Below, piece after piece: positions 16,142 to 26,170 of a DNA stretch of 64,000 nucleotides. Positions within the stretch are counted from its first letter, which is position 1, and each line of letters starts with the position of its first letter. Under the pieces are notes generated by a model. The model ran no database searches. It was not told the origin of the DNA and saw nothing but the letters and a program-made list of their open reading frames with translations. This DNA is from Porcincola intestinalis (GTDB taxonomy: Bacteria; Bacillota; Clostridia; Lachnospirales; Lachnospiraceae), in the NCBI RefSeq assembly GCF_009696445.1, contig NZ_VULZ01000008.1, forward strand, positions 1-64,000. The letters are read 5' to 3'. The translations under genes and the position numbers were made by a program.

Positions 16142-17422
16142 CAGGATGTGCTTGCCTATATTGACGGAAATACACAGATGCACATGAAAACATCCATGAA
16201 ATCTGTGAGGGACCGCTTCATGAGAGCGCCATACGGATTTATTAAGGAAGACGTGGACTATCTCGTCGCAAAACTATTCAAAAGAGGAGATATTTCATTT
16301 ACGGTGAATGGGGCTGCGGTAAACCTTTTGAATAAGTCAAAAGAGGAGATTATCGACTACATAACAAAGAAACAGTTTGCTGAAAAGCTGATGATGGAAC
16401 GTAAGGTTCGCATCTCCGATCGTGACAAGAAGATCTGCAAAGATGTTATGAAAGAACTGTTCCAGGTTGCACCGACAAATGACGACGAAGATGCGATGAT
16501 GCAACTCTTTATCCATGCATCTTCGAGAACGATAACGGACCTGAAAGAACTTCTGGTACGTTATGAAAACAGAAGCTATCCAGGTAGAGACACGGTTTCA
16601 TCTGGTGTCAAACTATTGTCTGCAATTTCAGAATCACAGTCTGCAGAAGATTTCTATAAGCTGATTGCAAGATGGAAAGACTCTCTACTTCAATTTGCGG
16701 ATGATTATGAACCAATCCGGGGCTTCTTCAAGGGAGAGCAGAAACAGATCTTTGATGAAGCACTGCGTTTGATGAAGATCTACGACGATAGCAAGACTTA
16801 CATCGTCAATGAAGAATTGGAGAATACAGTTGCTGATGTCAAAAATATCCTGAGCGAAAAAGAACCATACCGTGATATTCCGAAGCTTCCAGAGCTCTTG
16901 GATAACTTCAGAAATATCTATGGTGTCATTTTGGATGAGCAGGAGAAGCCTGTAAAAAGTGCAATCGACGATTCCTATCAGCGTGTCATGGAAGTTCTGG
17001 ATACGAAATCCTATGTTGCCGAGAAAAAGGCATCCTATGGCAGCCAGTTTAAGGAATTATTTGAGGGAGTAGAGCATTGCAACAACGTATCGGTTCTTCG
17101 CAGTTATGCAGATCGGGCAGATGCCCTCAAGATCCGTCTGCTGAACGAGATGGATGCGGAAGATCAGAAATTAGCGGAGAAGAAAGCTGAAGAAGAACGA
17201 AAGAAAGCGGAAGAAGCTGCCAGAGAGAATGGGAAAACGGTGGAAACACCGGTAGTTAAGCCGCATTTTAAGACAACGAAGAACGTACCGATCAAGTCCG
17301 TTACAGGAACCGCATCCTGGCGGCTCGAATCTCAGAAAGATGTCGATAAGTATATCAATGCGCTTCGCAAGAAACTGGAAGCAGAATTAGATGATGATAC
17401 GATCGTGAATATTGAATTTTAG
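16142..17422 (+). pseudogene. brxC: brxC, 3' part
   Basis: The brxC reading frame resumes here at 'QDVLAYIDGNTQMHMKTSMK' and runs 425 residues to a normal stop. This is the C-terminal third of BrxC, with helical regions ('EKKAEEERKKAEEAARENGK') and the end 'LRKKLEAELDDDTIVNIEF'. There is no start codon with a ribosome-binding site at the junction, so on its own it is probably not translated. It fits directly in frame to the 5' part at 8308-10764. After it, a 127-base AT-rich spacer precedes pglX. Confidence 0.92.
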
Positions 17423-17549
17423 AGACTTTAATTGGGAAAGCTCAATTATCCAACGAGATAAGTCAACTATCTTACAAGATAATTCAACTAAATGCATGGA
17501 TGAAGAAATAATTCAATGTAAGTTAATTGAAAATTCAAAAGGAACTTGA

Positions 17550-20500
17550 ATGATGGATAAAACTAATATTAAGAATTTTGCCATTTGGGCAAGAAAGAAG
17601 CTGATCGCAGATAGCATTTATAAAGCCAGTTTGCTTGGTATTTCTGAAAAAGGTATCGAGGAGCCTCTTCCGCAATCTACTAATGATACACAGCTCTTTG
17701 ATATTGGCATGAAAGAACCATATGCCATTACCGGACAGGAGATCGGGCAAAGAAAGAAGCTCGTTGAAGCCATTCGGAAGAAAGAAAGAAATCTGAAATA
17801 TAAAGATGCTTTCCAGAGCGTTATGGAAGAGGTGGCTTATACATGGTTTAACCGGCTTATTGCGATTCGCTTTATGGAAGTCAATGATTATTTGCCATCT
17901 CGCGTCCGTGTCCTTTCCTCTGATAATCCGGGGAAAACAGAACCGGATCTGGTGACAACACCTTTTGATTCTGATCTTTTATTCAGCGAAAAAGAGAAAC
18001 AACAGATCATCGATTGGAAGAATGCAAACAAGATTGATGACGTATTTCGTATGCTCTTTATCAAGCAGTGCAATGCACTGAATAATTGTCTTCCTATGTT
18101 GTTTGAAAGGATCTCTGATTATACAGAGTTGCTGCTTAATGTGTCGGTAACGGACCGGGATGGCATTCTCTGGCATCTTATCCATGACATTCCGGAAAAG
18201 AATTTTGACGTTAATGCCATTGACGATGATGGCAAGCCGGCCGGGCAGGTGGAGATTATCGGGTGGTTCTACCAGTACTATATCTCCGAGAAGCATGATT
18301 CCGTTGTTGACCCCCTTCATGGGAAAGTAGTTGAGAAAGAGGATATCCCGGCAGCTACGCAGTTATTTACGACAGACTGGGTAGTTCGATATATTATTGA
18401 TAATTCAGTTGGAAGATATTGGATTGAGAGAAATCCATCCAGTAATTTAAGAAATAAACTGGAATATTTTGTTGCTCCGAAGACTGGTAATATCAAATTT
18501 GTTGATGAAAAGATAACTCCAGAAGATCTGACTGTATTTGATCCCTGCATGGGTTCAGCCCACTTTGGAGTCTATGCTTTTGATGTGCTGGAACAGATTT
18601 ATCAGGAATGCGGTTATTCCGAGCGTGACGCGGCTGCTTCTATTGTAAAAAACAATCTGTTTGGACTCGACATTGATAAGCGTGCAGCCCAGCTTGCTAG
18701 CTTTGCCATTACGATGAAAGCAATGCAGTACGATAAACGCTTCCTGAAGCGTCATATATATCCTCATTTTTATGAAATCAAGGAGAGCAATGGCATCAAT
18801 CCAAATACTGTGGATTATTTTGTAAATGGTGACGAGAGTCTGAAACAAGATATGCAGTCAATTATTCATGACCTGCATGATGCAAAAGAATATGGATCTA
18901 TCCTCCAGATCAATCCGGTCAACTTTGATGCAATGTTTGCAAGGTTTGCGGAGATCGAAGATGTTAGCAGTCTCGGTAAAATTGATGCTTTTGATACTCT
19001 TCTGCCGTTAGTTCGGGAGGCAAAAGTATTATCGGACAAGTACACTGTTGTAGCGACGAATCCGCCGTACCTAAACAAGTTTAATGCTAAGCTGAAAAAA
19101 TACATCGTTGATAATTATGCTGATTATAAGGGAGACCTTTTCAGCGTATTCATCTGCAGAAATTTTGGGCTTTGTACAATGAATGGCTATTCTGGATTTA
19201 TGACGCCTATGGTATGGATGTTTATTAAGACATACGAACCGCTTCGTAATTATGTACTGAAGAATAAAGCCATCACAACATTAATCCAGTTTGAGTATTC
19301 TGTGTTTGAGGAAGCGACAGTGCCAATCTGTTCGTTTGTTCTTAAGAATGGGAAAGCAAACGGTGATGGCGAATACTTTCGTCTTTCCGATTTCACTGGC
19401 GGAATGGAAGTGCAACGACGGAAGGTTGAGGAAGCACTAGCAAATCCAGACTGTGGATTTTTTTACGAATCCTCTCAGCACAATTTCTCCAAAATCCCCG
19501 GTAGCCCAGTAGCGTATTGGGCGAGTAAGCAGGTTCTAAAAGATTTTGAAGATAATCCTATAATTGATAAGGTCTTTGAGACGCGTAATGGAATGTCAAC
19601 TACGAATAATAATAAATTTTTACGTAACTGGTTTGAATGTGATTATACAAAATGTGGACTGGGTCAATATTCAGCTCAGACAGCAAATGAGAGTGGAAAG
19701 AAGTGGTTTAGATATAACAAGGGTGGAGAATTTCGTAGATGGTATGGAAATAATCAGTACTTAGTAAACTGGTACAAAGATGGGGAAGAATTAAAAGCTT
19801 ATGTTGTAGAAAGATATGGAAGTTATAGCAAAGAAATAAGAAGTGAGGATAGATATTTTTTTGAATCAATCACTTGGAGTGGAATAACTTCTAGCCAGAC
19901 AGGATTTCGCTTTTCACCAAAAGGCGCTCTATTCGATTCTGGAGCAAATGGTCTATTTGCTAGTGATGATATTAACTTAAAATATCTATTGGGATTTCTT
20001 AACTCAAAACTTGTCATTGAATTAATCAGATTTATAAATCCCACAATTAATACGGGCTCTGGAACGGTAGGAAGCTTACCCATTATTGTAAATAATAAAT
20101 ATAAAGAGGGAATAAATAGAACGGTAAATGAAAGCATTCAAATATCACAGACTGACTGGGACTCCTTTGAAGCCTCATGGGATTTCCAAAGGCACCCATT
20201 GATTAGAAATACCTGTACCATCAAAGAAGCCTTCACTCAGTGGCAGTCTGAATGCGATGATCGCTTCAATCGCCTCAAAGCCAACGAGGAAGAACTGAAC
20301 CGCATCTTCATCGACATTTACGGATTTCAGGACGAGCTGACACCCGAGGAAGAGGACAAAGATGTTACTGTCCGCAAAGCTGATCTCGGACGTGATATCC
20401 GCTCGTTTGTCTCCTATGCCGTTGGCTGTATGGTTGGTCGTTACTCTCTTGATGCTGATGGTCTTGCCTATGCCGGCGGGGATTGGGATGCATCGAAGTA

Positions 20501-21188
20501 CAAGACCTTTATTCCTGACAGGGATGCTATCATCCCAATCACGGATGAAGAATATCTGGATGATGATATCGTTGGACGCTTTGTTCGGTTCGTGAAGGTT
20601 GTTTATGGTGACAAGACACTGGAAGAGAATCTGACTTTCATTGCGGATGCACTTGGTGGTAAGGGTAAGTCCAGCCGTGAAGTAATCCGAAACTATTTCC
20701 TCAGGGACTTCTTCAAGGATCACTGCAAGACGTATCAGAAGAGACCGATTTACTGGCTGTATGACAGTGGTAAGCAGAATGGCTTTAAGGCGCTCGTATA
20801 CTTGCATCGTATGGATGAGAATACGACGGGCAAGGTTCGTGCGGATTATCTGCATCATATAGAGCAGATCTATTCGAATGAAGCTGCCAGAATGCAGGAT
20901 ACGATGGAACGCAGTAAGTCCGCCCATGAGGTTTCTGTAGCAGAGAAGCAACTTGAAAAGCTGAAGAAGCAGATTAAGGAATGCCAGGATTATGATGCAA
21001 AACTTGGACATCTGGCACTGGATCAAATCAGATTGAATCTTGATGATGGTGTGAAGGTGAATTACCGGAAAGCACAGACCGGCCGTAATGGAAAGTTTTA
21101 CGAGGTTTTTGCGGATTCCAAGAATATCATGGCAAATGATGCTCTCTGGAAAGAATATCTGACGGAGTGGCCGCATGAGGAGGAATAG
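17550..21188 (+). CDS. pglX: BREX-1 adenine-specific DNA methyltransferase PglX
   Basis: This 1212-residue protein is the host-marking and sensing enzyme of type 1 BREX. It methylates an adenine in a non-palindromic site using SAM. Motif I 'DPCMGSAHFG' is near residue 330 and the catalytic motif IV 'NPPY' is near residue 504. Flanking helical and target-recognition domains fill the C-terminal half, which includes variable segments around 19.6-20.1 kb that are markedly AT-richer than the rest. That fits exchange of the specificity region. The frame is complete and of normal length. An AAAGGAAC site precedes tandem ATGs. In this state, with brxC and pglZ broken, PglX could be the only active part. 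Confidence 0.93.
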   Translation: MMDKTNIKNFAIWARKKLIADSIYKASLLGISEKGIEEPLPQSTNDTQLFDIGMKEPYAITGQEIGQRKKLVEAIRKKERNLKYKDAFQSVMEEVAYTWFNRLIAIRFMEVNDYLPSRVRVLSSDNPGKTEPDLVTTPFDSDLLFSEKEKQQIIDWKNANKIDDVFRMLFIKQCNALNNCLPMLFERISDYTELLLNVSVTDRDGILWHLIHDIPEKNFDVNAIDDDGKPAGQVEIIGWFYQYYISEKHDSVVDPLHGKVVEKEDIPAATQLFTTDWVVRYIIDNSVGRYWIERNPSSNLRNKLEYFVAPKTGNIKFVDEKITPEDLTVFDPCMGSAHFGVYAFDVLEQIYQECGYSERDAAASIVKNNLFGLDIDKRAAQLASFAITMKAMQYDKRFLKRHIYPHFYEIKESNGINPNTVDYFVNGDESLKQDMQSIIHDLHDAKEYGSILQINPVNFDAMFARFAEIEDVSSLGKIDAFDTLLPLVREAKVLSDKYTVVATNPPYLNKFNAKLKKYIVDNYADYKGDLFSVFICRNFGLCTMNGYSGFMTPMVWMFIKTYEPLRNYVLKNKAITTLIQFEYSVFEEATVPICSFVLKNGKANGDGEYFRLSDFTGGMEVQRRKVEEALANPDCGFFYESSQHNFSKIPGSPVAYWASKQVLKDFEDNPIIDKVFETRNGMSTTNNNKFLRNWFECDYTKCGLGQYSAQTANESGKKWFRYNKGGEFRRWYGNNQYLVNWYKDGEELKAYVVERYGSYSKEIRSEDRYFFESITWSGITSSQTGFRFSPKGALFDSGANGLFASDDINLKYLLGFLNSKLVIELIRFINPTINTGSGTVGSLPIIVNNKYKEGINRTVNESIQISQTDWDSFEASWDFQRHPLIRNTCTIKEAFTQWQSECDDRFNRLKANEEELNRIFIDIYGFQDELTPEEEDKDVTVRKADLGRDIRSFVSYAVGCMVGRYSLDADGLAYAGGDWDASKYKTFIPDRDAIIPITDEEYLDDDIVGRFVRFVKVVYGDKTLEENLTFIADALGGKGKSSREVIRNYFLRDFFKDHCKTYQKRPIYWLYDSGKQNGFKALVYLHRMDENTTGKVRADYLHHIEQIYSNEAARMQDTMERSKSAHEVSVAEKQLEKLKKQIKECQDYDAKLGHLALDQIRLNLDDGVKVNYRKAQTGRNGKFYEVFADSKNIMANDALWKEYLTEWPHEEE

Positions 21189-21191
21189 GCG

Positions 21192-21487
21192 ATGAGTGAT
21201 GAATATGTTCCTCCGTTTCAGGTAACCGAAGAGATTACCAGTCTGACAATTGAGATTGGCCAGTATGTTGGCTCTATTACAGCATTTGAATCGTTGCATC
21301 CAAACCCTGTACTGAGAAAAGTTCTTGCCGGAACGATGGGAATTACGCGCGGCAGGTGGAACGCATGATTGCGAAGATGAAAAAGGAAGGTATTTTAGTT
21401 CGCCATGGGGCTAGCAAGAATGGCTTCTGGGAAGTTGTAGAAAAGGATTTGCGATTACATGGCAGAATTGAATCTAAAACAGATTGA
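21192..21487 (+). pseudogene. Fic-family gene remnant inside the BREX operon
   Basis: An ATG 3 bases after pglX begins 'MSDEYVPPFQVTEEITSLTI' and 'HPNPVLRK', the usual start of a Fic (AMP-transferase) protein. It then jumps to 'VLAGTMGIT' and, after a 1-base frameshift, to 'MIAKMKKEGILVRHGASKNG', the winged-helix tail of the same family. The whole Fic core with its HPFxDGNG motif is deleted. The tail overlaps the start of pglZ. Confidence 0.75.
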
Positions 21488-23992
21488 AGACAGGCTGAAT
21501 GCAGAGTTTTTATCCGGATCAGAGGACAATCGCAAGCTGGTCTTCTGGTATGACGATAAGGCGGAATTTGCAGAGGACGTGGATTCTCTGCGTCTTTCAT
21601 CTGCCAAAATTCTGCATCTTACGGAATTAAATCAGTTTAAGACAAAGTTATTTTTGGAGCAGGAAGACCGGACCACGAATTATTTGATCTATGCGCCATT
21701 TTCAAAGCCTGATGTTCATGAGAATCACTTGGAAGATGTACTGCTGTACTGCTGTACTCAAAACGCTTTTTTGCCGATCGTGCTTCGCTTCTAGTGGCGG
21801 ATCTTGGTATCAGTGAATCACTGAAACCTTTACTGGAAAAGCATATTGTTTTTTTTGCCAATAAAGAGCGTACAAAGAAATTCTATGATCTGGGCATCAG
21901 TTTTTACGATGAAAGACACATCCTGCTTGGCATGATGTGCGTGCTTTCCGGCATTAAAACCTGTTCGTTTGAAGAAGTTCTGCGCATGATCCTGTCGGGA
22001 GAAGATATTGATCACAGCCAGATCATTGAAAACTTTAGGCACTATGAATTGGAAGATGAATTCTGGAAGATGTCTCTGGATGAGTTTGGCAGTTCGGTTC
22101 ATGATCCGAGCATAAGCAAGCTTGTGATTTCTCTTTTCGTAACCTGTGCTGATCACGAAATAACGGAAGATATTCCGGAGGCGTGGAAGCCTTTCCTGCT
22201 GAGTAAGACTGGCAATGCAGTTGCCTTCCTTGACAGCATGATGAACAGTGTTGTCTATCAGAATACGTTTGACAATCTTTCACGTTTTGTCAGCGTGCAG
22301 CTGCATGTGAAAGATGCTCTGAGGAATGCAGCTCCGGAGAATCTGACGGAATGTGAATGCTTTGCGGATATCGACGGGATATTACTGCACTGGATAACGG
22401 GAAGGTTGCTCGCAGAGGATCTTGGCGCACATCTGGGACAGTATGATATTCCATCTCTGTGTGAGCAACGTGTGAAAACACATTTTGGCAGGAAAAGACA
22501 GAATGATTATGAAATGCTGATCAGTGCGTTTCATATCGAGTCTTCATTCACCGAGACAATACCGGACGGTTTTAAGAATATTATCAATGCGTATCAGGAC
22601 CACCTTTACAAGATTGACCATGAGTATCGGCGTTTTTACTACTGTCTGGATCAGCTTGAAGACGCAGAGCCATATGAGAAGCTACGCATTCTGATTGAGA
22701 ACATCTATACGAATGAATTTCTTGGAAAACTATTGCCAAAGTGGAACTCGGAAATCATGGAAAAGGATGCCTTGTTTGCTCTTCCTCTTCAGCGAAATTT
22801 CTACATAAAATACGTTTCTGGCAGCAAAGATAGGGTGGTTGTTATAATTTCTGATGCTATGCGTTATGAAGTGGGACGAGAGCTTTTTGATAAGCTGGCT
22901 GACAATCCCCGGAGTCAGGTAAAGATTGAGCCAATGCTGAGTACATTGCCTTCTTATACAAGACTGGGCATGTCTGCACTGCTTCCGCATAGAAAACTGG
23001 AGCTTTCAGAAGATGGAAAAGAGCTGGTTAATAGAATTTACTGTATTGATCTGGCGTCCCGGGAAAAAGTGCTGCAGGCAAGGCAGCCGTTGTCCCGATG
23101 TGTTCAGTTTGACGAAATCAAGAATAAGAGCACACAGGATCTGCGGGAGATCTTTACAGGTCAGCAGGTGATTTATGTTTATCATGATCAGATTGATGTG
23201 CGTGGCGAGCATACTGAAGATGAGGTCTTCCTTGCCTGTGAAGAGGCAGTTAAGGAGATCACAGCGTTCATTGAAAAAATTCATAATGGAGTCAATACGC
23301 ATCACTTCATTGTGACGGCAGATCATGGCTTCATCTACAAGCGGGATAAGGTGCAGGAATCGGATAAGATTGGCAATGTCAGTCATAACGAGATTGTAAA
23401 GAGGCGGTATATTATTTCCTACAATGGTGTTCAGGAAGATGGCGTATGTAATCTGAATCTTGGACATCTGCTTGGAAATGATGATTCCCGAATGGTTTCC
23501 TTTCCTATTGGTACAAGTGTATTTAAGACGCAGGGGAGCGGTGGCCAGAATTATGTTCATGGTGGTTCATCTCCAGAGGAAATGCTAGTTCCGGTGATTG
23601 ATGTTCGCATGGAGCGTGGAAAGGCAGAGACCAGATCTGCGCAGATCATGCTGGTCAGTATCATCAGCAAGATTACCAGCCTGATTACCACGCTGGATTT
23701 TATCCAGTCAGAGGCGGTCAGTGATGTGGTACGCACGGCAAGTTATCAGATTTGTTTTGTTGATGAAGAAGGAAATCTGATCTCGAGTGAGAATAAATAT
23801 GTTGCGGATAGCAAAGAAGAGGATTCTGCAAAGAGAATTTTCCGGCTGCGGTTCACGTTTAAGAATCAGGAATATGACAAAGACAAGCCATATTACCTGA
23901 TTGGAAAAGATGAGAATACTGGAGTAGAAGTATTCCGTCATCAGGTCATCATGGATCTTCCATTTGCAGGAGATTTTGGCTTTAACCTGTAA
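21459..23992 (+). pseudogene. pglZ: pglZ, frameshifted by an 8-bp tandem duplication
   Basis: PglZ is the alkaline-phosphatase-superfamily protein of BREX, required for both defence and methylation. The first frame (21459-21794) reads 'LNLKQIEDRLNAEF' to 'HENHLEDVLLY' and then derails to a stop. The second frame (21794-23992) resumes with 'VADLGISESLKPLLEKHIVF' and continues to the end. It includes the metal-site motifs 'VVIISDAMRYEVGRELF' and 'HHFIVTADHGFIYKRDKV'. The break is at two copies of ACTGCTGT (21740-21755). With one copy the region reads 'LLYSKRFFADRASLLVADL' and the gene encodes 841 residues, the normal PglZ size. Everything else looks intact. Confidence 0.92.
21740..21755 (+). 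repeat. 8-bp tandem duplication in pglZ
   Basis: Two adjacent copies of ACTGCTGT are followed by a partial third ACT. The extra copy adds 8 bases and shifts the pglZ frame. Such short tandem repeats gain or lose a copy by slipped-strand mispairing. Confidence 0.9.
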
Positions 23993-24018
23993 TGCAGGCA
24001 GTGAGAGAAGGTAATGTA

Positions 24019-26130
24019 ATGAGTGCAGAAGTCAGGACGACAAACAGAGATACCATACGTGCAAAGCTGCGGGAAAATTTTCAAGGGAAGATTGTCCGCA
24101 AAGACCTTACAAAGAAAATCAAGGAAGGAGCCAATGTTCCGATCTATGTATTGGAATTTCTCCTTGGGCAGTATTGCAGCTCCGATGATGAAGAAGTGAT
24201 TCAGCAGGGCGTTGAGAATGTAAAGCAGATCCTTGCAAATAACTATGTCCGTCCGGATGAGGCACAGAAGATTCTCTCGCTTCTTCGCCAGCATGGAAGC
24301 TATACCATCATCGACATGGTATCTGTTGAACTTAACATCAAGAAGGATCGCTATGAAGCGTCTTTTACGAACATGGGATTGACCGGCATTCCTATTGGTG
24401 AGACATATCCGGAAAAGTACGATCGTCTTCTTTGCGGAGGAATCTGGTGTATTGTACAGCTGGAATATGAATCGGATGAAGATGCCGATGTCGAAGGGTA
24501 TGGAGAATTTAATGATTCTGGCGTCAAGTATAAGAAGAAAAAGGACTTCTCACCGATTCGCATTCGCTCTCTTACACCGGTGCAGATGCCACATATCGAT
24601 CTGGAAGAACTGAAGCAGGGCAGGAAAGCATTTACCAAGGAAGAGTGGATTGATGTCTTGCTTCGTTCCACCGGGATGGAACCGGATGAATTCACGTACC
24701 GTGAGAAGTGGCTGCTTTTGAACCGGATGCTGCCGCTGGTCGAGAACAATTTAAATTTCTGTGAGCTAGGTCCGCGCAGCACTGGGAAATCCCATCTGTA
24801 CAAGGAGATCTCTCCGAACAGTATTCTCGTGTCCGGCGGACAGACAACGGTTGCCAACCTCTTCTATAACATGGGCAGACGTCAGGTCGGCTTAGTCGGT
24901 CTTTGGGACTGTGTTGCTTTTGACGAGGTTGCCGGGATTAATTTCAAGGATAAGGATGGAGTCCAAATCATGAAGGACTATATGGCGTCCGGATCCTTTG
25001 CACGTGGAAAAGAGGAGATCTCGGCCTCTGCTTCTATGGTCTTTGTCGGCAATATCAATCAGAGTGTGGATGTGCTTCTCAAGACATCCAGTCTCTTTGA
25101 TCCGTTCCCGCCAGAGATGGGAACAGACACCGCCTTCCTTGACCGTATGCATTGCTACAATCCCGGTTGGGAAATTCCTAAATTTCGTCCGGAACACTTT
25201 ACGGATGACTATGGTTTCATCACGGACTATTTGGCGGAATTCATTCGGGAATTGCGCAAGGAAAATTATGGGGATGCGCTGGACCAGTACTTCCGCCTTG
25301 GACGGAATCTCAATCAGAGAGACACCATAGCTGTGCGTAAGATGGTAGACGGGTACATTAAGCTCTTGTATCCGGATGGAAGCTTTACAAAAGACGATGT
25401 TGCAGAGTGCCTGACAATGGCACTGGAGATGCGTCGCCGTGTTAAGGAACAGCTCAAGAAACTCGGAGGCATGGAGTTCTACGACGTAAACTTCAGCTAC
25501 ATCGACGATGAAACTTTCGAAGAAAAATTCGTCTCAGTTCCGGAACAGGGCGGTGGCAAGCTGATCCCTGAAGGTATGTGCAATCCGGGGCAGGTATACA
25601 CAGTATCCCGCGGCAAGTCTGGGATGATCGGTGTATTCCGGCTGGAGTCACAGATGCTTCCGGGAAGCGGAAAGTTTGAACGTACTGGTCTGGGATCTGA
25701 CCGGGATGCCAAGGAAGCCACGAATACAGCATTCAATTTTCTGAAGGCAAACGGAAAGCGGATCAGCGGATCGATCAGCACGACGAATAAAGACTATATT
25801 ATCGGATATCAGGATCTACAGGGGATCGGTATGACCGATAAGCTTGCGCTTCCAACCTTGATTGCGCTGTGCTCCATTGCGCTTGGAAAACCAGCAGTCA
25901 GTACACTGGCGATCCTTGGTGAAATCAGCATCAGCGGTAGTATCATCAAGGTAGATGAGCTTGCAAATGCGCTGCAGGTGTGCCTGGATTCCGGTGCGAA
26001 AAAAGTATTACTTCCGATAACCTCTGCAGGGGATCTCGGTACTGTTCCCGCGGATCTGGTCGGAAGCTTTAATCTGATTTTCTATAATAGCGCCGAAGAT
26101 GCAGTGTATAAGGCGTTGGGAGTGGAATAA
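24019..26130 (+). CDS. brxL: BREX system Lon-like protein BrxL
   Basis: This 703-residue AAA+ protein ends the BREX operon. Walker A is 'GPRSTGKSHLYKE' near residue 252, 'LWDCVAFDEVAGI' is the Walker B region, and the C-terminal Lon-like domain includes 'STLAILGEISISGSIIKVDE'. BrxL forms ring-shaped multimers on DNA and is needed for phage defence but not for methylation. The ATG at 24019 follows GAAGG at good spacing. An upstream in-frame start at 23992 would add nine residues and is less likely. It begins 26 bases after the pglZ stop. Frame and length are normal. Confidence 0.93.
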   Translation: MSAEVRTTNRDTIRAKLRENFQGKIVRKDLTKKIKEGANVPIYVLEFLLGQYCSSDDEEVIQQGVENVKQILANNYVRPDEAQKILSLLRQHGSYTIIDMVSVELNIKKDRYEASFTNMGLTGIPIGETYPEKYDRLLCGGIWCIVQLEYESDEDADVEGYGEFNDSGVKYKKKKDFSPIRIRSLTPVQMPHIDLEELKQGRKAFTKEEWIDVLLRSTGMEPDEFTYREKWLLLNRMLPLVENNLNFCELGPRSTGKSHLYKEISPNSILVSGGQTTVANLFYNMGRRQVGLVGLWDCVAFDEVAGINFKDKDGVQIMKDYMASGSFARGKEEISASASMVFVGNINQSVDVLLKTSSLFDPFPPEMGTDTAFLDRMHCYNPGWEIPKFRPEHFTDDYGFITDYLAEFIRELRKENYGDALDQYFRLGRNLNQRDTIAVRKMVDGYIKLLYPDGSFTKDDVAECLTMALEMRRRVKEQLKKLGGMEFYDVNFSYIDDETFEEKFVSVPEQGGGKLIPEGMCNPGQVYTVSRGKSGMIGVFRLESQMLPGSGKFERTGLGSDRDAKEATNTAFNFLKANGKRISGSISTTNKDYIIGYQDLQGIGMTDKLALPTLIALCSIALGKPAVSTLAILGEISISGSIIKVDELANALQVCLDSGAKKVLLPITSAGDLGTVPADLVGSFNLIFYNSAEDAVYKALGVE

Positions 26131-26170
26131 AACCGTTATTTTACGGAAGGATTAAGAAAGGGTATAGAAT

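Larger units (their letters stand above)
10761..16145. mobile_element. Mobilizable Tn4451-like transposon in brxC
   Basis: The element is about 5.38 kb and is flanked by GCAGG at 10761-10765 and 16141-16145. It carries, left to right, a leader-controlled methyltransferase, a MobA/L relaxase, an oriT-like site, a DUF3847 gene, a TnpW-like gene and a large serine recombinase next to the right end. This is the layout of the Tn4451/Tn4453 group, which moves by precise excision through a circular intermediate using a TnpX-type recombinase and is mobilised by helper elements. There is no long target duplication, as expected for serine recombinases. The exact crossover within GCAGG cannot be fixed from one sequence. 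Confidence 0.9.

Noticed and set aside
17423-17549. Structured element in the brxC-pglX spacer
   Set aside because: It holds short AT-rich near-repeats (CAATTATC, CAACTATC, TAATTCAAC) but no convincing stem or promoter, and it is too short to support a claim.
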